Under the pieces are notes generated by a model, which saw only the letters and a program-made list of their open reading frames with translations, searched no databases and was not told the DNA's origin. From Aminobacter anthyllidis (GTDB taxonomy: Bacteria > Pseudomonadota > Alphaproteobacteria > Rhizobiales > Rhizobiaceae), in contig NZ_JAFLWW010000004.1 of the NCBI RefSeq assembly GCF_018555685.1, forward strand, positions 558,001 to 622,000: a DNA stretch of 64,000 nt. The letters run 5' to 3'. Shown here piece after piece: positions 1 through 9,537 of the stretch; the first letter of the stretch is position 1, and every line of letters starts with the position of its first letter. Made by a program: the position numbers and the translations under genes.

Positions 1-1
1 C

Positions 2-982
2 ATCAAGATGATCATCGCCGCCGTCGGCGCCATCCTCGTCACCTGGTTCATCGTCGCCCGCGGGCCGACCTCGATCAAGTTCTTCAACATGGTCGTCTCG
101 CCAGCCCTGGTGATCCTGATGGTGGTGATGCTTTATCTCATCCTCAGCCACCATTCCTTCGGCGAACTCCTGGCGATGCCGGCACTGTCGCCGCCCTTCG
201 AAGACAAAACGCTGAATTTCATCGTCGCCGTCGAGGTGAACCTCGCCGCCGGTTTCTCCTGGTGGCCCTATATCGGCAACCTGGCACGGCTTACCAAGAA
301 CGAGCGTACCGCCTTCTGGCCAAACATTCTCGGCATCTTCGGCGCCGCAGCACTTGGCGAGATCGTCGGCCTTTTGGCGGCCGTGGCGCTGGGCGAAAGC
401 GACCCGACCATCTGGATGACCAAGATCGCCGGTCCCGTCATAGGCATCATCGCGCTGCTCTTTGTTGCCTTCGCCAACATGACCTCGATGGCGAACATCC
501 TCTACACCTCCATCGTCGGCCTCAGACAGGTGGGAACGGCCTCGGTGCGCGCCATATCCTGGGGTACCGTGCTCTTCCTGTTCTGCCTCATCCCGCTCGG
601 GCTCGTGGTCGTCTATCCGCAGATGTATGACGGGTTCTTCATCTTCCTCGTCTGGACCTCGGCGCTCAATTCCGCGCTCGCCGGCATCGGCATCGTCGAC
701 TACTTCTTCCTGCGCGGCCAGAAGCTCGACATGCGCAGCCTGCACGGGCCGCAGGAGAATGGTCCCTATCGCTTCTGGGCCGGCTTCAACCCCATCGGGC
801 TCTTCGCGCTCGCCGTCGGTTGCATCGTCTATGTCGCAGTCTTCAATCCGCAGACGCTCGCGAGCCTGCCGGCATTCAAATACCTCACCGCCTCGCTTCC
901 CGCCTTTGTCGCGGCGGGTGCGGTCCACTACGTGCTGACCCGGCTGTTCGCCCGCGGGCGCGGCTGGGGCCAGTATCCGTAA
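2..982 (+). CDS. NCS1 family nucleobase:cation symporter, 5' truncated by the window edge
   Basis: This is the C-terminal part of a permease of the nucleobase:cation symporter-1 family (cytosine, purine, allantoin or hydantoin uptake at the inner membrane). The reading frame is open back to base 2, so the start lies outside the window and the ATG at position 8 is internal. About nine hydrophobic segments are visible. A conserved-looking stretch with [17 protein letters not shown] fits the cytoplasmic loop of this family, and [10 protein letters not shown] resembles the late-helix signature. The next gene starts 16 bases downstream, so it is probably co-transcribed. The substrate cannot be read from sequence; ureide genes elsewhere in the window make a purine or ureide ligand plausible. 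Confidence 0.85.
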   Translation: MKMIIAAVGAILVTWFIVARGPTSIKFFNMVVSPALVILMVVMLYLILSHHSFGELLAMPALSPPFEDKTLNFIVAVEVNLAAGFSWWPYIGNLARLTKNERTAFWPNILGIFGAAALGEIVGLLAAVALGESDPTIWMTKIAGPVIGIIALLFVAFANMTSMANILYTSIVGLRQVGTASVRAISWGTVLFLFCLIPLGLVVVYPQMYDGFFIFLVWTSALNSALAGIGIVDYFFLRGQKLDMRSLHGPQENGPYRFWAGFNPIGLFALAVGCIVYVAVFNPQTLASLPAFKYLTASLPAFVAAGAVHYVLTRLFARGRGWGQYP

Positions 983-998
983 CTTCGGGAAAACCGTC

Positions 999-2684
999 AT
1001 GACCGATACCTACGACTACATCATCATCGGCGCCGGCTCGGCGGGCTGCGTGCTTGCCAACCGGCTCTCGGAAGACCCTGCCACGAAGGTCCTCGTTGTC
1101 GAATATGGCGGCAGCGACAAGTCGATCTTCATCCAGATGCCGACGGCGCTGTCCATTCCGATGAATGGTGCCAAGTACAACTGGAAATACATGACCTTGC
1201 CGGAACCCGGCCTGGACGGTCGCCGGGTGCATTGCCCACGCGGGAAAGTCATCGGCGGCTCGTCCTCGATCAACGGGCTCGTCTACATGCGCGGCCATGC
1301 CAGCGATTTCGACGAATGGGAGGAGCGAGGCGCACGCGGCTGGCGCTATGCCAATTGCCTGCCCTATTTCCAGCGCGCCGAAAGCTGGCAGGACGGGGGC
1401 GACGCCTATCGAGGCGCTTCCGGCCCGCTTGCCACCAACGCCGGCAACAAGATGAAGAACCCGCTTTACCGGGCCTTTGTTGATGCCGGCGGCGAGGCAG
1501 GTTACATTACCACCGAAGATCCGAACGGCCATATGCAGGAAGGGTTTGGTCCCATGCACATGACCGTCAAGGACGGCGTGCGCTGGTCGACGGCAAATGC
1601 CTACCTCAAGCCGGCGATGAACCGGCCGAACCTCACGGTCATCACCCATGCCATGACGCGACGCGTGCTTTTGGAGGGCAAGCGTGCCACAGGCATCGAA
1701 TACGAACTGGGCGGGGAGCGCACCGTGGCGAAGGCCAGCCGCGAGGTGCTGATCTCCTCCGGACCGATAGGCTCGCCGCACCTGCTGCAACGCTCCGGCA
1801 TCGGTCCGGCCGCCGTGCTGCGCGAGGCCGATGTCGTGGTGCTGCACGATCTGCCGGGCGTGGGCGAAAACCTGCAGGACCATTCCGAAGTCTATATCCA
1901 GTACGCTTGCAAGGAACCGATCACGCTGAACGGCAAGATGGGCCTGTTGAGCCGCGCCCTGATCGGCGCGGAATGGCTGCTGTTCAAGAAGGGACTGTCG
2001 GTCTCCAACCATTTCGAGAGTGGCGGTTTCATCCGCTCGGATGCCTCGCTCGCATGGCCGGACATCCAGTTCCATTTCCTGCCGGCAGCCATGCGCTACG
2101 ATGGCAAGAAGCCGCTCGAAGGCCACGGCTTCATGGTACTGACCGGGCCGAACAAGCCGAAGAGCCGGGGCTATGTGCGTCTGCGTTCGCCTGAAGCGCA
2201 TGAGCAGCCGGACATCCTGTTCAACTACCTCGATCGCGAGGAGGATCGCGAGGGTTTCCGCCGCTGTCTGCGGCTGACCCGCGAGATCATCGCCCAGCCC
2301 GCTTTTGACCGCTTTCGCGGCGAGGAGATCGCGCCCGGCGCCAACGTGCGCAGCGATGACGAGATCGACGCGTGGGTGCGCGAGACCATGGAAAGCACCT
2401 ACCACCCGTGTGGCTCCTGCCGCATGGGCGAGGATGCCATGGCGGTGGTGGACAGCGAACTCAAGGTGCACGGCATCGAGGGATTGCGGGTCATCGACAG
2501 TTCCGTCTTCCCGACGGAGCCGAATGCCAATCTCAACGCGCCGACGATCATGCTGGCCGAGCGCGCCTCCGACATCGTGCGCGGCAAGCCGCTGCTGGCT
2601 GCATCCAATGCCGAGGTCGGCATGGCACCGGGCGTCGGCGTCACGCAGCGCAGCGGCACGCCGGTGCGCGCAATGCGCCAATAG
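999..2684 (+). CDS. GMC family FAD-dependent oxidoreductase (choline dehydrogenase-like)
   Basis: This is a flavoprotein of the glucose-methanol-choline family, which oxidises alcohols to aldehydes. The N-terminal Rossmann motif GAGSAG lies at residues 11-16. The GMC signature 1 region ([18 protein letters not shown]) follows near residue 85, and the second signature [17 protein letters not shown] lies near residue 250. The active-site histidine is H469 in [10 protein letters not shown], and a family-typical NAPTIM segment is near the C-terminus. The length of 561 aa is normal. BetA is the best-known relative, but no betaine-aldehyde dehydrogenase, BetI or BetC is adjacent, so choline as substrate is not supported. 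It lies 16 bases after the NCS1 permease. Confidence 0.9.
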   Translation: MTDTYDYIIIGAGSAGCVLANRLSEDPATKVLVVEYGGSDKSIFIQMPTALSIPMNGAKYNWKYMTLPEPGLDGRRVHCPRGKVIGGSSSINGLVYMRGHASDFDEWEERGARGWRYANCLPYFQRAESWQDGGDAYRGASGPLATNAGNKMKNPLYRAFVDAGGEAGYITTEDPNGHMQEGFGPMHMTVKDGVRWSTANAYLKPAMNRPNLTVITHAMTRRVLLEGKRATGIEYELGGERTVAKASREVLISSGPIGSPHLLQRSGIGPAAVLREADVVVLHDLPGVGENLQDHSEVYIQYACKEPITLNGKMGLLSRALIGAEWLLFKKGLSVSNHFESGGFIRSDASLAWPDIQFHFLPAAMRYDGKKPLEGHGFMVLTGPNKPKSRGYVRLRSPEAHEQPDILFNYLDREEDREGFRRCLRLTREIIAQPAFDRFRGEEIAPGANVRSDDEIDAWVRETMESTYHPCGSCRMGEDAMAVVDSELKVHGIEGLRVIDSSVFPTEPNANLNAPTIMLAERASDIVRGKPLLAASNAEVGMAPGVGVTQRSGTPVRAMRQ

Positions 2685-2855
2685 GAAGAGGCAGATGATG
2701 TTGCGCGGCATGGGCTACGTCATCGCGCGCCGGGATCACGAAGATCCCGAGGAGCCGCATGATTGGGCGCTCTTCATCGAAGCCCTTTTCCGCAAATTGC
2801 GGATCCGCCTTGCTGGCCGATCGGCTGGCTTCCCGGAAAAGTCGCAGGACCAGCC

Positions 2856-4325
2856 TCACTGCCGGGAGAGTGCTTCCGCGAGACGGCTGAGATAGGGCGT
2901 CATCCGCTCCGTGGGCACGCCGGCATAGCCGAGGATAAGTGCGCCGGGGCCGGGTGTGACGATCGCATAGTCGGATAGGGGATAGCATTGCAGCCCGGCA
3001 TCGCGCGCGGCGCGATGCGCTGTCCGGTCGTCGCGGCCGTCTTCCAGCCAGGCGAGCGCGTTGAGCCCGCTTTCGGAGCAATCGACGCGCGCAAGCCCGC
3101 CAAGGGCTATCCGTCCGGCTTGCTGGAATATCTCGCGGCGTTCGGCATAGAGGCTGCGCATGCGCCTGAGGTGGCTGGCGAAATGGCCGCCGCCGATGAA
3201 TTCGGCAAGGGCGAGTTGGGTTTCCACCGGCACGCTGCGATGGATCAGGGCAGAAAGATTGCGAAAGGCGCCGACGAGCTGCGGCGGCAGGACGAGATAG
3301 CCGACGCGGATACCCGGATACAGCGCCTTGCTGAAGCTGCCCGCATAGATGACCCGGCCATGACTGTCGACCGAGCGCATGGAGGGCAGGGGTGCTCCGT
3401 CGTAACGGAATTCGCTGTCGTAATCGTCCTCGATGATCCAGGTATCGTTCACCCGCGCCCATTCGAGGAGGGCAAGCCGGCGCGGCAGTGAGAGCGTCAC
3501 GCCGAGCGGGTGGTGGCGCGAGGGCATGACGAAGGCAAGCCGCGCATCGGGATGGCGCGCCACGGCGCCAGCCACATCCATGCCGTCGGAATCGACTTCC
3601 ACGGGGCACAGACGCAGCCCGAGCGTGCGGAACAAGTTGCTTGTGGTGACGGGGCCGGGATCCTCGAACCAGATGCCGTCGCCGGGATCGGCAAGCGCCA
3701 AGGCTGCGAGCGTGAAAGCGGCATGTCCGCCAGGCGTGATGACGATCTGTTCCGGATCGCAGGAGTCGCGCCGGTGCAGGGCGAGATATTCAGCGATCCT
3801 CTGGCGCAGCATCAATTCGCCCGCGACATCGCCATAGCCCATCGCGGCCCTGCCGCCGCGCGTCACCGCATTCCAGCATTTGCGCCAGACGGCGAAGGGA
3901 AACCGGTCGAGTGCCGGCTGGTTGGGCAAGAAAGGCTTCTGTTCCATCTGGCCGATTTCGGCCGAGACGCTGCGCGACAGGGCGCCGATCCGCGACAGCC
4001 GTGGCGGCGCATCACCTTCGGCCGGCGCGAAGCGCGGTTTCGGCGATTGAGGGGGCAGGGCTGCGGAAACGAAGGTGCCTGCGCCCTGACGCGCCTCGAG
4101 GAAGCCTTCCGCCTTCAGGTTCTCCAGGACCCGCACCAGTGTCTGGCGCGACAGGCCAAGCTCCTGCGCGAGGACACGGCTTGCCGGCAGGCGTGTGCCC
4201 GCCCTGAGATGGCCGCGCAGGATCGCCATGCGCAACTGGTCCTGGACCTGGCGGAATTTCGACAGCGCCGCTGCTGCGTCGAGGCGGAGGAAGGGCAGGA
4301 TTGGGCCTTCGAACTGCTTGGCCAA
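2856..4325 (-). CDS. MocR/PdxR-type regulator: GntR winged helix fused to aminotransferase class I domain
   Basis: This 489-residue protein joins an N-terminal GntR winged helix (about residues 15-85, with ASRVLAQELGLSRQTLVRVL as recognition region) to a fold-type I aminotransferase domain. The pyridoxal-phosphate lysine is in SFSKALYPGIR, and the preceding NPxG-like and DDYDSEFRY segments fit the fold. MocR proteins use PLP or an aldimine as effector and usually control a divergent gene. Here the divergent neighbour is the ABC importer beginning at 4550, and an inverted repeat lies between them. The start gives a normal N-terminus for the family. The effector is unknown. Confidence 0.9.
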   Translation of the reverse strand: MAKQFEGPILPFLRLDAAAALSKFRQVQDQLRMAILRGHLRAGTRLPASRVLAQELGLSRQTLVRVLENLKAEGFLEARQGAGTFVSAALPPQSPKPRFAPAEGDAPPRLSRIGALSRSVSAEIGQMEQKPFLPNQPALDRFPFAVWRKCWNAVTRGGRAAMGYGDVAGELMLRQRIAEYLALHRRDSCDPEQIVITPGGHAAFTLAALALADPGDGIWFEDPGPVTTSNLFRTLGLRLCPVEVDSDGMDVAGAVARHPDARLAFVMPSRHHPLGVTLSLPRRLALLEWARVNDTWIIEDDYDSEFRYDGAPLPSMRSVDSHGRVIYAGSFSKALYPGIRVGYLVLPPQLVGAFRNLSALIHRSVPVETQLALAEFIGGGHFASHLRRMRSLYAERREIFQQAGRIALGGLARVDCSESGLNALAWLEDGRDDRTAHRAARDAGLQCYPLSDYAIVTPGPGALILGYAGVPTERMTPYLSRLAEALSRQ

Positions 4326-4368
4326 GGGCGTGCCTTCGGAAAAATTGGTACAGTTAAATGCACGATAA

Positions 4369-4389
4369 TGGACGTTTGATTGTTGTCCA
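4369..4389. promoter_or_regulatory. Inverted repeat in the MocR/ABC importer divergent region
   Basis: The arms TGGAC (4369-4373) and GTCCA (4385-4389) are separated by 11 bases in an AT-rich stretch between the divergent MocR gene and the importer. It is a candidate MocR operator on position alone. The arms are short, so chance is a real alternative. Confidence 0.35.
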
Positions 4390-4549
4390 ATTGTTACATG
4401 CTGTCCCTACACGAAAAAGCACCGATGCAGCCCCAGGACGCAGACAGGTGCAAGGGGAACCGGGCCGGGCGGAGAAGCCGACGACCGGATGCAAGGACCA
4501 AAGCAGCCATTGCCCACGCGCCGTCGAAGACGGCCAATAGGAGGATTCC

Positions 4550-5668
4550 ATGAACCGCTTCGTATCTAGCGCGGCCAGCCGCGCATTCGTCTCGACGCTT
4601 GCCCTTGTCGTCGCCTTGCCGGGCCTGGCGAGCGCCGAGCCGTCGCAGGACCTCGTGGATGCCGCTACCAAGGAAGGCATGCTGACGGTCATCGCGCTGC
4701 CGCATGACTGGTGCAATTACGGTGAGGTCATCGCCAACTTCAAGGCCAAGTACACCGGCATCGAGGTCAACGAGCTGAACCCTGACGCGGGAACGGCCGA
4801 CGAGCTGGAGGCGATCCGCGCCAACAAGGGCAATATGGGTTCGCAGGCCCCCGACGTCGTCGACCTCGGCCTCGCTTTCGCCCCGGCGGCGGCCAAGGAA
4901 GGCCTGCTCCAGCCCTACAAGGTGGCAACCTGGGACGAAATCCCTGACAACATCAAGGACGCCAACGGCTATTGGTACGGCGACTATTACGGCGTCATGG
5001 CCTTCGGCGTGAACAAGGACCTGCTTTCGACCGCGCCAACCGAGTGGTCGGACCTTGCCAAGCCCGAATATTCCGGCGCGGTGGCGCTTACCGGTGATCC
5101 TCGTTCCTCGGCGCAGGCGATCCTAGCGCTGATGTCGGCTGGCATTTCGCGCGGCGCCGAACCTGGCACGGACTCCGGTGCCAAGGGACTGGAACTCTTC
5201 GCCGAACTGAACAAGGTCGGCAATTTCGTGCCCGTTCTGGGCAAAGCCGGTACCATCGCCCAGGGCCAGACGCCGATCGTCGCCGCGTGGGATTACAACC
5301 TTTTGGCCTGGCGCGACGCGCTCAACGGCAATCCGCCGATGGAGGTGGTCGTGCCGACCAGCGGCGTGGTGGCCGGCGTCTATGTGCAGGCGATCTCGGC
5401 CTATGCGCCGCATCCGAATGCCGCAAAGCTCTGGATGGAACATCTCTATTCCGACGAAGGCCAGACCGGCTGGCTGAAGGGCTACTGCCATCCGGCGCGT
5501 TTCAACGCCATGCTGAAGGCCGGCAAGTTCCCGCAGGTCCTGCTCGACAAGCTGCCGCCGGCCGAAGCCTATGAAAAGGCCATTTTCCCGACTGTCGAGG
5601 CGCTCGACGCCAACAAGACCGCCATCGTCGAAGGCTGGGACAAGGTGGTCGGCGCCAACGTGAAATAG
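4550..5668 (+). CDS. ABC transporter substrate-binding protein, family 1 (Fe3+/polyamine/sugar-phosphate type)
   Basis: This is a periplasmic binding protein for the importer encoded directly downstream. A Sec signal peptide occupies about residues 1-29, with a hydrophobic core and an AxA-type site ending LASAEP. The mature part resembles PotD/AfuA-like proteins: LTVIALPHDWCNYGEV opens the first lobe, and the hinge-region GVVAGVYVQAI and C-terminal YCHPARFNAML segments follow. A strong AGGAGG lies just before the ATG. A 9-bp hairpin after the stop separates this gene from the permeases. The ligand is not known. Confidence 0.88.
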   Translation: MNRFVSSAASRAFVSTLALVVALPGLASAEPSQDLVDAATKEGMLTVIALPHDWCNYGEVIANFKAKYTGIEVNELNPDAGTADELEAIRANKGNMGSQAPDVVDLGLAFAPAAAKEGLLQPYKVATWDEIPDNIKDANGYWYGDYYGVMAFGVNKDLLSTAPTEWSDLAKPEYSGAVALTGDPRSSAQAILALMSAGISRGAEPGTDSGAKGLELFAELNKVGNFVPVLGKAGTIAQGQTPIVAAWDYNLLAWRDALNGNPPMEVVVPTSGVVAGVYVQAISAYAPHPNAAKLWMEHLYSDEGQTGWLKGYCHPARFNAMLKAGKFPQVLLDKLPPAEAYEKAIFPTVEALDANKTAIVEGWDKVVGANVK

Positions 5669-5682
5669 GCCGCGTCCGGTAC

Positions 5683-5707
5683 GGAGGCTCCCTCTCGCGG
5701 AGCCTCC
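5683..5707 (+). terminator. Intercistronic hairpin after the binding-protein gene
   Basis: GGAGGCTCC (5683-5691) and GGAGCCTCC (5699-5707) form a perfect 9-bp stem with a 7-base loop. No T-run follows, and the same operon continues 28 bases later. It is more likely an mRNA-stabilising or partial-attenuation hairpin that raises binding-protein yield than a full terminator. This is inference from position. Confidence 0.6.
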
Positions 5708-5734
5708 GGCCGCAGCGCCTTCAGGAACAATCCA

Positions 5735-6619
5735 ATGACGACAAGCGCCGTATCCCTGCCAGCCTCCTTGCGGCCACGGCAGGTTCTCAGCTGGTTCGGG
5801 GTCGCTCCCTTTTTCCTCTTCGCCCTTTTGTTCCTCATCTTGCCAACGCTCAACATCGTCGTCGGCGCCTTCCGCAATGCGCAAGGTCAGGCGACGCTGG
5901 AAAATCTTGGTAAGCTTTTCTCGCCCTCCATCCAGTCGGCCTTCTGGATCTCGATCGAACTCAGCCTGCTGACGGCGGTGCTCGGCTGTATCTTCGGCTT
6001 CCTCATCGCCGCGGCCATCACGCTCGGTGACCTGCCGCGCCCGTTGCGCAACGCCATCCTCACCTTTTCCGGTGTTGCTTCCAACTTCGCCGGCGTGCCG
6101 CTCGCCTTCGCCTTCATCGCCACGCTCGGCCGTCTGGGCTTCGTGACGATGCTGCTGCGCCATTGGTTCGGCATCAACCTGTACGGCTCGGGCTTCAGCA
6201 TCGTCTCTTTCCTTGGCCTCGCGCTTACCTATCTCTATTTCCAGATTCCGCTGATGGTACTGATCATCACGCCGGCGCTGGACGGGCTCAGGCGCGAATG
6301 GCGCGAGGCGGCCGAAAGCCTCGGGGCCAGCGGTTTCCAATACTGGCGCCTGGTGGCGCTGCCGGTGCTGTGGCCGTCATTGCTCGGCACGCTGGCGCTG
6401 CTCTTCGCAAATGCCTTCGGGGCCGTCGCGACCGCCATCGCGCTCACCGGCTCGTCGCTTTCCATCGCGCCCATCGTGCTCTTCGCGCAGATTCGCGGTG
6501 ATGTGCTGAACGATCCGCATCTCGGCTACGCCATCGCCTTCGCGATGATAGTGCTCACCGCCATTGCCAACGGCATCTACATCCTCCTGCGCATGCGCGC
6601 CGAAAGGTGGGTCAAATGA
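5735..6619 (+). CDS. ABC transporter permease (PotB/AfuB type)
   Basis: This is a 294-residue inner-membrane permease with about six hydrophobic segments. The EAA loop that contacts the ATPase is visible as EAAESLGASGFQYWRLVALP near residue 190. It is the first of two permeases in the order binding protein, permease, permease, ATPase. The stop overlaps the ATG of the next permease (ATGA), indicating translational coupling. Length and topology fit the spermidine/Fe3+ subfamily of binding-protein-dependent permeases. Confidence 0.88.
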   Translation: MTTSAVSLPASLRPRQVLSWFGVAPFFLFALLFLILPTLNIVVGAFRNAQGQATLENLGKLFSPSIQSAFWISIELSLLTAVLGCIFGFLIAAAITLGDLPRPLRNAILTFSGVASNFAGVPLAFAFIATLGRLGFVTMLLRHWFGINLYGSGFSIVSFLGLALTYLYFQIPLMVLIITPALDGLRREWREAAESLGASGFQYWRLVALPVLWPSLLGTLALLFANAFGAVATAIALTGSSLSIAPIVLFAQIRGDVLNDPHLGYAIAFAMIVLTAIANGIYILLRMRAERWVK

Positions 6620-7404
6620 CGGGAAAGCGCTTCTGGTCCTGGCTCGCCGTTGCGTTCGGCGGACTCTATTTTCTGCTTCCGCTCGTCGGCATGTTCGATT
6701 TCTCGATGCGCATGCAGCGCGGCGCCTATTCCTTCGAGGCCTACCGCGTCGTGCTTGCCGATCCGCAGTTCCAGCAGACCTTCGGCTATTCGGTTGTCCT
6801 TGCCTTATTGACCATCGTCCTCGGCATCCTGATCGTCGTGCCGACCGCCTACTTCGTGCGGCTGCGTTTTCCCGGCCTCCGGCCGGTCATTGAGTTCATC
6901 ACGCTGCTGCCGCTGGTCATCCCGCCCATCGTCATCGTCTTCGGCTACATCCGCATCTACAACACCTCTTCCATCCTGCCGCTGACGGGAAGCTGGTGGG
7001 GCACCAACATCCTGCTGCTGTTTGGCTATGTGATGCTGTCGTTGCCCTACATGTACCGTTCGGTGGATACCGGCCTGCGCACCATCGACATCGCCAGCCT
7101 AACCGAAGCGGCCCAATCGCTCGGGGCCGGCTGGGCGCGCATTCTGACCGTCGTCATCCTGCCGAACGTCTTCGTCTCTGTGCTGTCAGGGGCCTTCCTG
7201 ACCTTTGCGATCGTCATCGGCGAATACGTTTTCGCTGCGCTGCTGAACGTCGACTCCTTCGGCCCCTACATGGTCTGGATGGGCGGCAACAGGGCCTACG
7301 AACCCTCGGCACTTGCCGTCATCGCGTTTGCCATCACCTGGGCATGCATGGGGCTGATCCAGCTTTTCACCAGCTTTTCCAAATTCTCCACCGTGAGGCG
7401 CTGA
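6616..7404 (+). CDS. ABC transporter permease (PotC/AfuC-neighbour type)
   Basis: This is the second permease, 262 aa. I chose the ATG at 6616 because it overlaps the upstream TGA and has AAAGGTGG six bases before it; a GTG three codons earlier is open but less suitable. About six membrane segments are present, and the EAA loop reads EAAQSLGAGWARILTVVILP near residue 170. It should heterodimerise with the preceding permease and dock the ATPase beginning at 7407. Confidence 0.88.
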   Translation: MTGKRFWSWLAVAFGGLYFLLPLVGMFDFSMRMQRGAYSFEAYRVVLADPQFQQTFGYSVVLALLTIVLGILIVVPTAYFVRLRFPGLRPVIEFITLLPLVIPPIVIVFGYIRIYNTSSILPLTGSWWGTNILLLFGYVMLSLPYMYRSVDTGLRTIDIASLTEAAQSLGAGWARILTVVILPNVFVSVLSGAFLTFAIVIGEYVFAALLNVDSFGPYMVWMGGNRAYEPSALAVIAFAITWACMGLIQLFTSFSKFSTVRR

Positions 7405-7406
7405 TT

Positions 7407-8465
7407 ATGGCCTTCCTCGACATCCAGCATCTGGAAAAGTCCTTCGGCGCGATGCACGTGGTCAAGGATTTCAATCTCGGCGTCGAAAAGGGCGAATTCG
7501 TCTCCTTCCTCGGCCCCTCCGGCTGCGGCAAGACGACGGTGCTGCGCATGGTCGCCGGCTTCGAGACACCGACATCCGGCGCCATCCGCATCGACGGGCA
7601 AGACATGACCTGCCTGCCCGCCAACCGCCGCAACATCGGCATGGTGTTCCAGGCCTATGCGCTCTTTCCCAACTTGACGGTGGAAGAAAACATCGGCTTT
7701 GGCCTCAAGGTGGCGGGTGAGGGTAAGGTCGCGATACGCAGCCGGGTCGGCGAGATGCTCGAGTTGATCGGCCTGCGGCAGTTGGGCAGCCGCTATCCGT
7801 TCCAGCTGTCTGGCGGCCAGCAGCAGCGCGTGGCGCTGGCCCGAGCGCTCGCACCTCGTCCACAGGTGCTGTTGCTCGACGAGCCGCTTTCGGCGCTCGA
7901 CGCCAAAATCCGCATCAGCCTGCGTGAGGAAATCCGCCGCATCCAGCGTGACCTCGGCATCACCACGATCTTCGTGACGCACGATCAGGAGGAGGCACTC
8001 TCCATGTCGGACCGGGTGGTGGTCATGCACCAGGGCATCGCCGACCAGGTCGCCACGCCGTTCGAGATCTACAACCGGCCGACCACACGCTTCGTCGCGC
8101 AGTTCGTTGGCACTTTGAACCTGCTCGAGGCCAACGTCGTGGACGCCGCCGCCGGCAAGGTGCTGCTAGGCGAGGTGCCCGTGTCGCTGAACCGGCCGCT
8201 ACCCGGCCGCACCGGCGAACGCATCTCCCTGGCGGCTCGTCCTGAGATCGTCACGCTGGGGCGCAGCGATGGAGACCATGTCGTGCTTGCCGGCCGGATC
8301 GCCGACGTGCATTTCCTTGGCTCGGTGATCCGAATCCGCGTCGCGGTCGAAGGGGGCCACCTCTCGCTCGATACGTTCAACCAGCCTGACCGGCCGCCGC
8401 CCTCGTTAGGCACGCCGGTCGAGGTCAGCGTGTCCCATCGCGACCTTTTGGTTCTCGCTGCCTGA
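7407..8465 (+). CDS. ABC transporter ATPase (PotA/FbpC type) with TOBE domain
   Basis: This is the cytoplasmic ATPase of the importer, 352 aa. Walker A is GPSGCGKT near residue 36, the Q-loop lies in GMVFQAYALFPNLTV, the signature is LSGGQQQRVALARAL, and Walker B is VLLLDEPLSALD followed by the switch histidine in FVTHDQEE. The C-terminal about 110 residues form a TOBE-like regulatory domain. A much longer upstream-open frame exists, but the ATG at 7407 sits two bases after the permease stop and starts the normal N-terminus (MAFLDIQHLEKSFG). Confidence 0.92.
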   Translation: MAFLDIQHLEKSFGAMHVVKDFNLGVEKGEFVSFLGPSGCGKTTVLRMVAGFETPTSGAIRIDGQDMTCLPANRRNIGMVFQAYALFPNLTVEENIGFGLKVAGEGKVAIRSRVGEMLELIGLRQLGSRYPFQLSGGQQQRVALARALAPRPQVLLLDEPLSALDAKIRISLREEIRRIQRDLGITTIFVTHDQEEALSMSDRVVVMHQGIADQVATPFEIYNRPTTRFVAQFVGTLNLLEANVVDAAAGKVLLGEVPVSLNRPLPGRTGERISLAARPEIVTLGRSDGDHVVLAGRIADVHFLGSVIRIRVAVEGGHLSLDTFNQPDRPPPSLGTPVEVSVSHRDLLVLAA

Positions 8466-8505
8466 CCTCCCACCCGAACCGACGCCCAGTGAAGGAGCCG
8501 GCCGA

Positions 8506-9537
8506 TTGACCGAGATGTCCTGGACTGCCCTAGCAGTCCCCGATTGGCGGGCAAGAATTGCCGCGCTGGCCGCTCCCTTCCGCACCAGACTGGCGCAGCG
8601 GGCGCGGAGCGCGCCGCTGTTCGCCCATGCCTATGCCTTCCACCTCAATATGCGCTTCGGCGGGATGCCGCCGTTGCGCATGGCTGAATTCGCCAGGGCG
8701 CAAAAACTCGCCGGTCTCAAGATCCATGTCGAGGATGGCGAGCAGGCAAGCCTGAGCCGCATGTCCGAAGAAGCGCTACACACATACGGCGCGGCGATGA
8801 AGGGTCTCGGGCTGGAGCTGCATGTCGAGACAAGTACGACGGAAGTGACAGGCCTCGCGAACGCGGTGCGCATCGCGCACGCCACCGGCGCCACTTCGCT
8901 GCGCTGCTATCCGCGCTACGAGGGGCGCGTTTCCGACATCATTGAACGCACGACCGCCGATCTGCGGCAGCTGACGGCATTGGATCCCGACGGGCACCTG
9001 CGCTTCACACTCGAACAGCACGAGGATCTGAAATCCGAAGAACTGATCCGTATCCTGAAGGCCGTCGCCAACCCGCGCCTCAGCCTGCTGTTCGATTTCG
9101 GCAACATGATAAATGCTTATGAGCCGCCATTGGCCGCGCTCGTGGACCAGGCGCCCTATGTGAGCGAGGTGCACGTCAAGGATTGTCTCGTCCAGCCGGA
9201 CCGCGGCGGCTGGGCGCATGCCGCGTGCCAGTCCGGCAAGGGCCACCTGCCGATGCATGCAATGTTTGTGGAGTTGCTGCTTCTGGGCGAGGACCGGCCG
9301 CAGGTCCTAGCGTTTGGGTTGGAGGAGGAGGAGGGCTATTTCGCGCCTGCCTTGCGCTTTCCCGCGGAGGAGGCCGACCCCTTCATCGCCGCCCGATCCG
9401 CCAGTTTCACGCATGTCGGCTCAGGCGATCTGAGCACGCGCCTCCTGCAGGAAGCCGATGCCGCTCGCAGGCAGGTCGAAACCGTTCGGGCCTTGCTCGA
9501 CGCCATCGCTACCGAAGCTGAAAGGACGCAAGGATGA
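8506..9537 (+). CDS. TIM-barrel sugar phosphate isomerase/epimerase family protein
   Basis: This is a 343-residue xylose-isomerase-like TIM barrel. Candidate metal ligands are spread at strand ends in TLEQHED, LLFDFGNM, SEVHVKD and FGLEEEEG, in the order expected for this fold. A TTG start at 8506 with GAAGGAG eight bases upstream is the best choice; an ATG three codons in is the alternative. The stop overlaps the next gene (ATGA). With an importer upstream and a phosphatase downstream, it probably isomerises or epimerises an imported polyol or sugar derivative. The exact reaction is unknown. Confidence 0.78.
   Translation: MTEMSWTALAVPDWRARIAALAAPFRTRLAQRARSAPLFAHAYAFHLNMRFGGMPPLRMAEFARAQKLAGLKIHVEDGEQASLSRMSEEALHTYGAAMKGLGLELHVETSTTEVTGLANAVRIAHATGATSLRCYPRYEGRVSDIIERTTADLRQLTALDPDGHLRFTLEQHEDLKSEELIRILKAVANPRLSLLFDFGNMINAYEPPLAALVDQAPYVSEVHVKDCLVQPDRGGWAHAACQSGKGHLPMHAMFVELLLLGEDRPQVLAFGLEEEEGYFAPALRFPAEEADPFIAARSASFTHVGSGDLSTRLLQEADAARRQVETVRALLDAIATEAERTQG

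Noticed and set aside
999-2684. GMC oxidoreductase as true choline dehydrogenase of a betaine operon
   Set aside because: No BetB, BetI or BetC lies beside it; only the family can be supported.
885-2711. 608-codon leftward frame opposite the GMC oxidoreductase gene
   Set aside because: It is a shadow of strong G/C third-position bias; no family motif and a far better gene on the other strand.
2641-3609. 322-codon leftward frame overlapping the MocR gene in another frame
   Set aside because: Arginine- and alanine-rich low-complexity translation, no family likeness, and the MocR frame is clear.
5123-6340. 405-codon leftward frame opposite the importer genes
   Set aside because: Antisense to two well-supported ABC genes; composition typical of a shadow frame.
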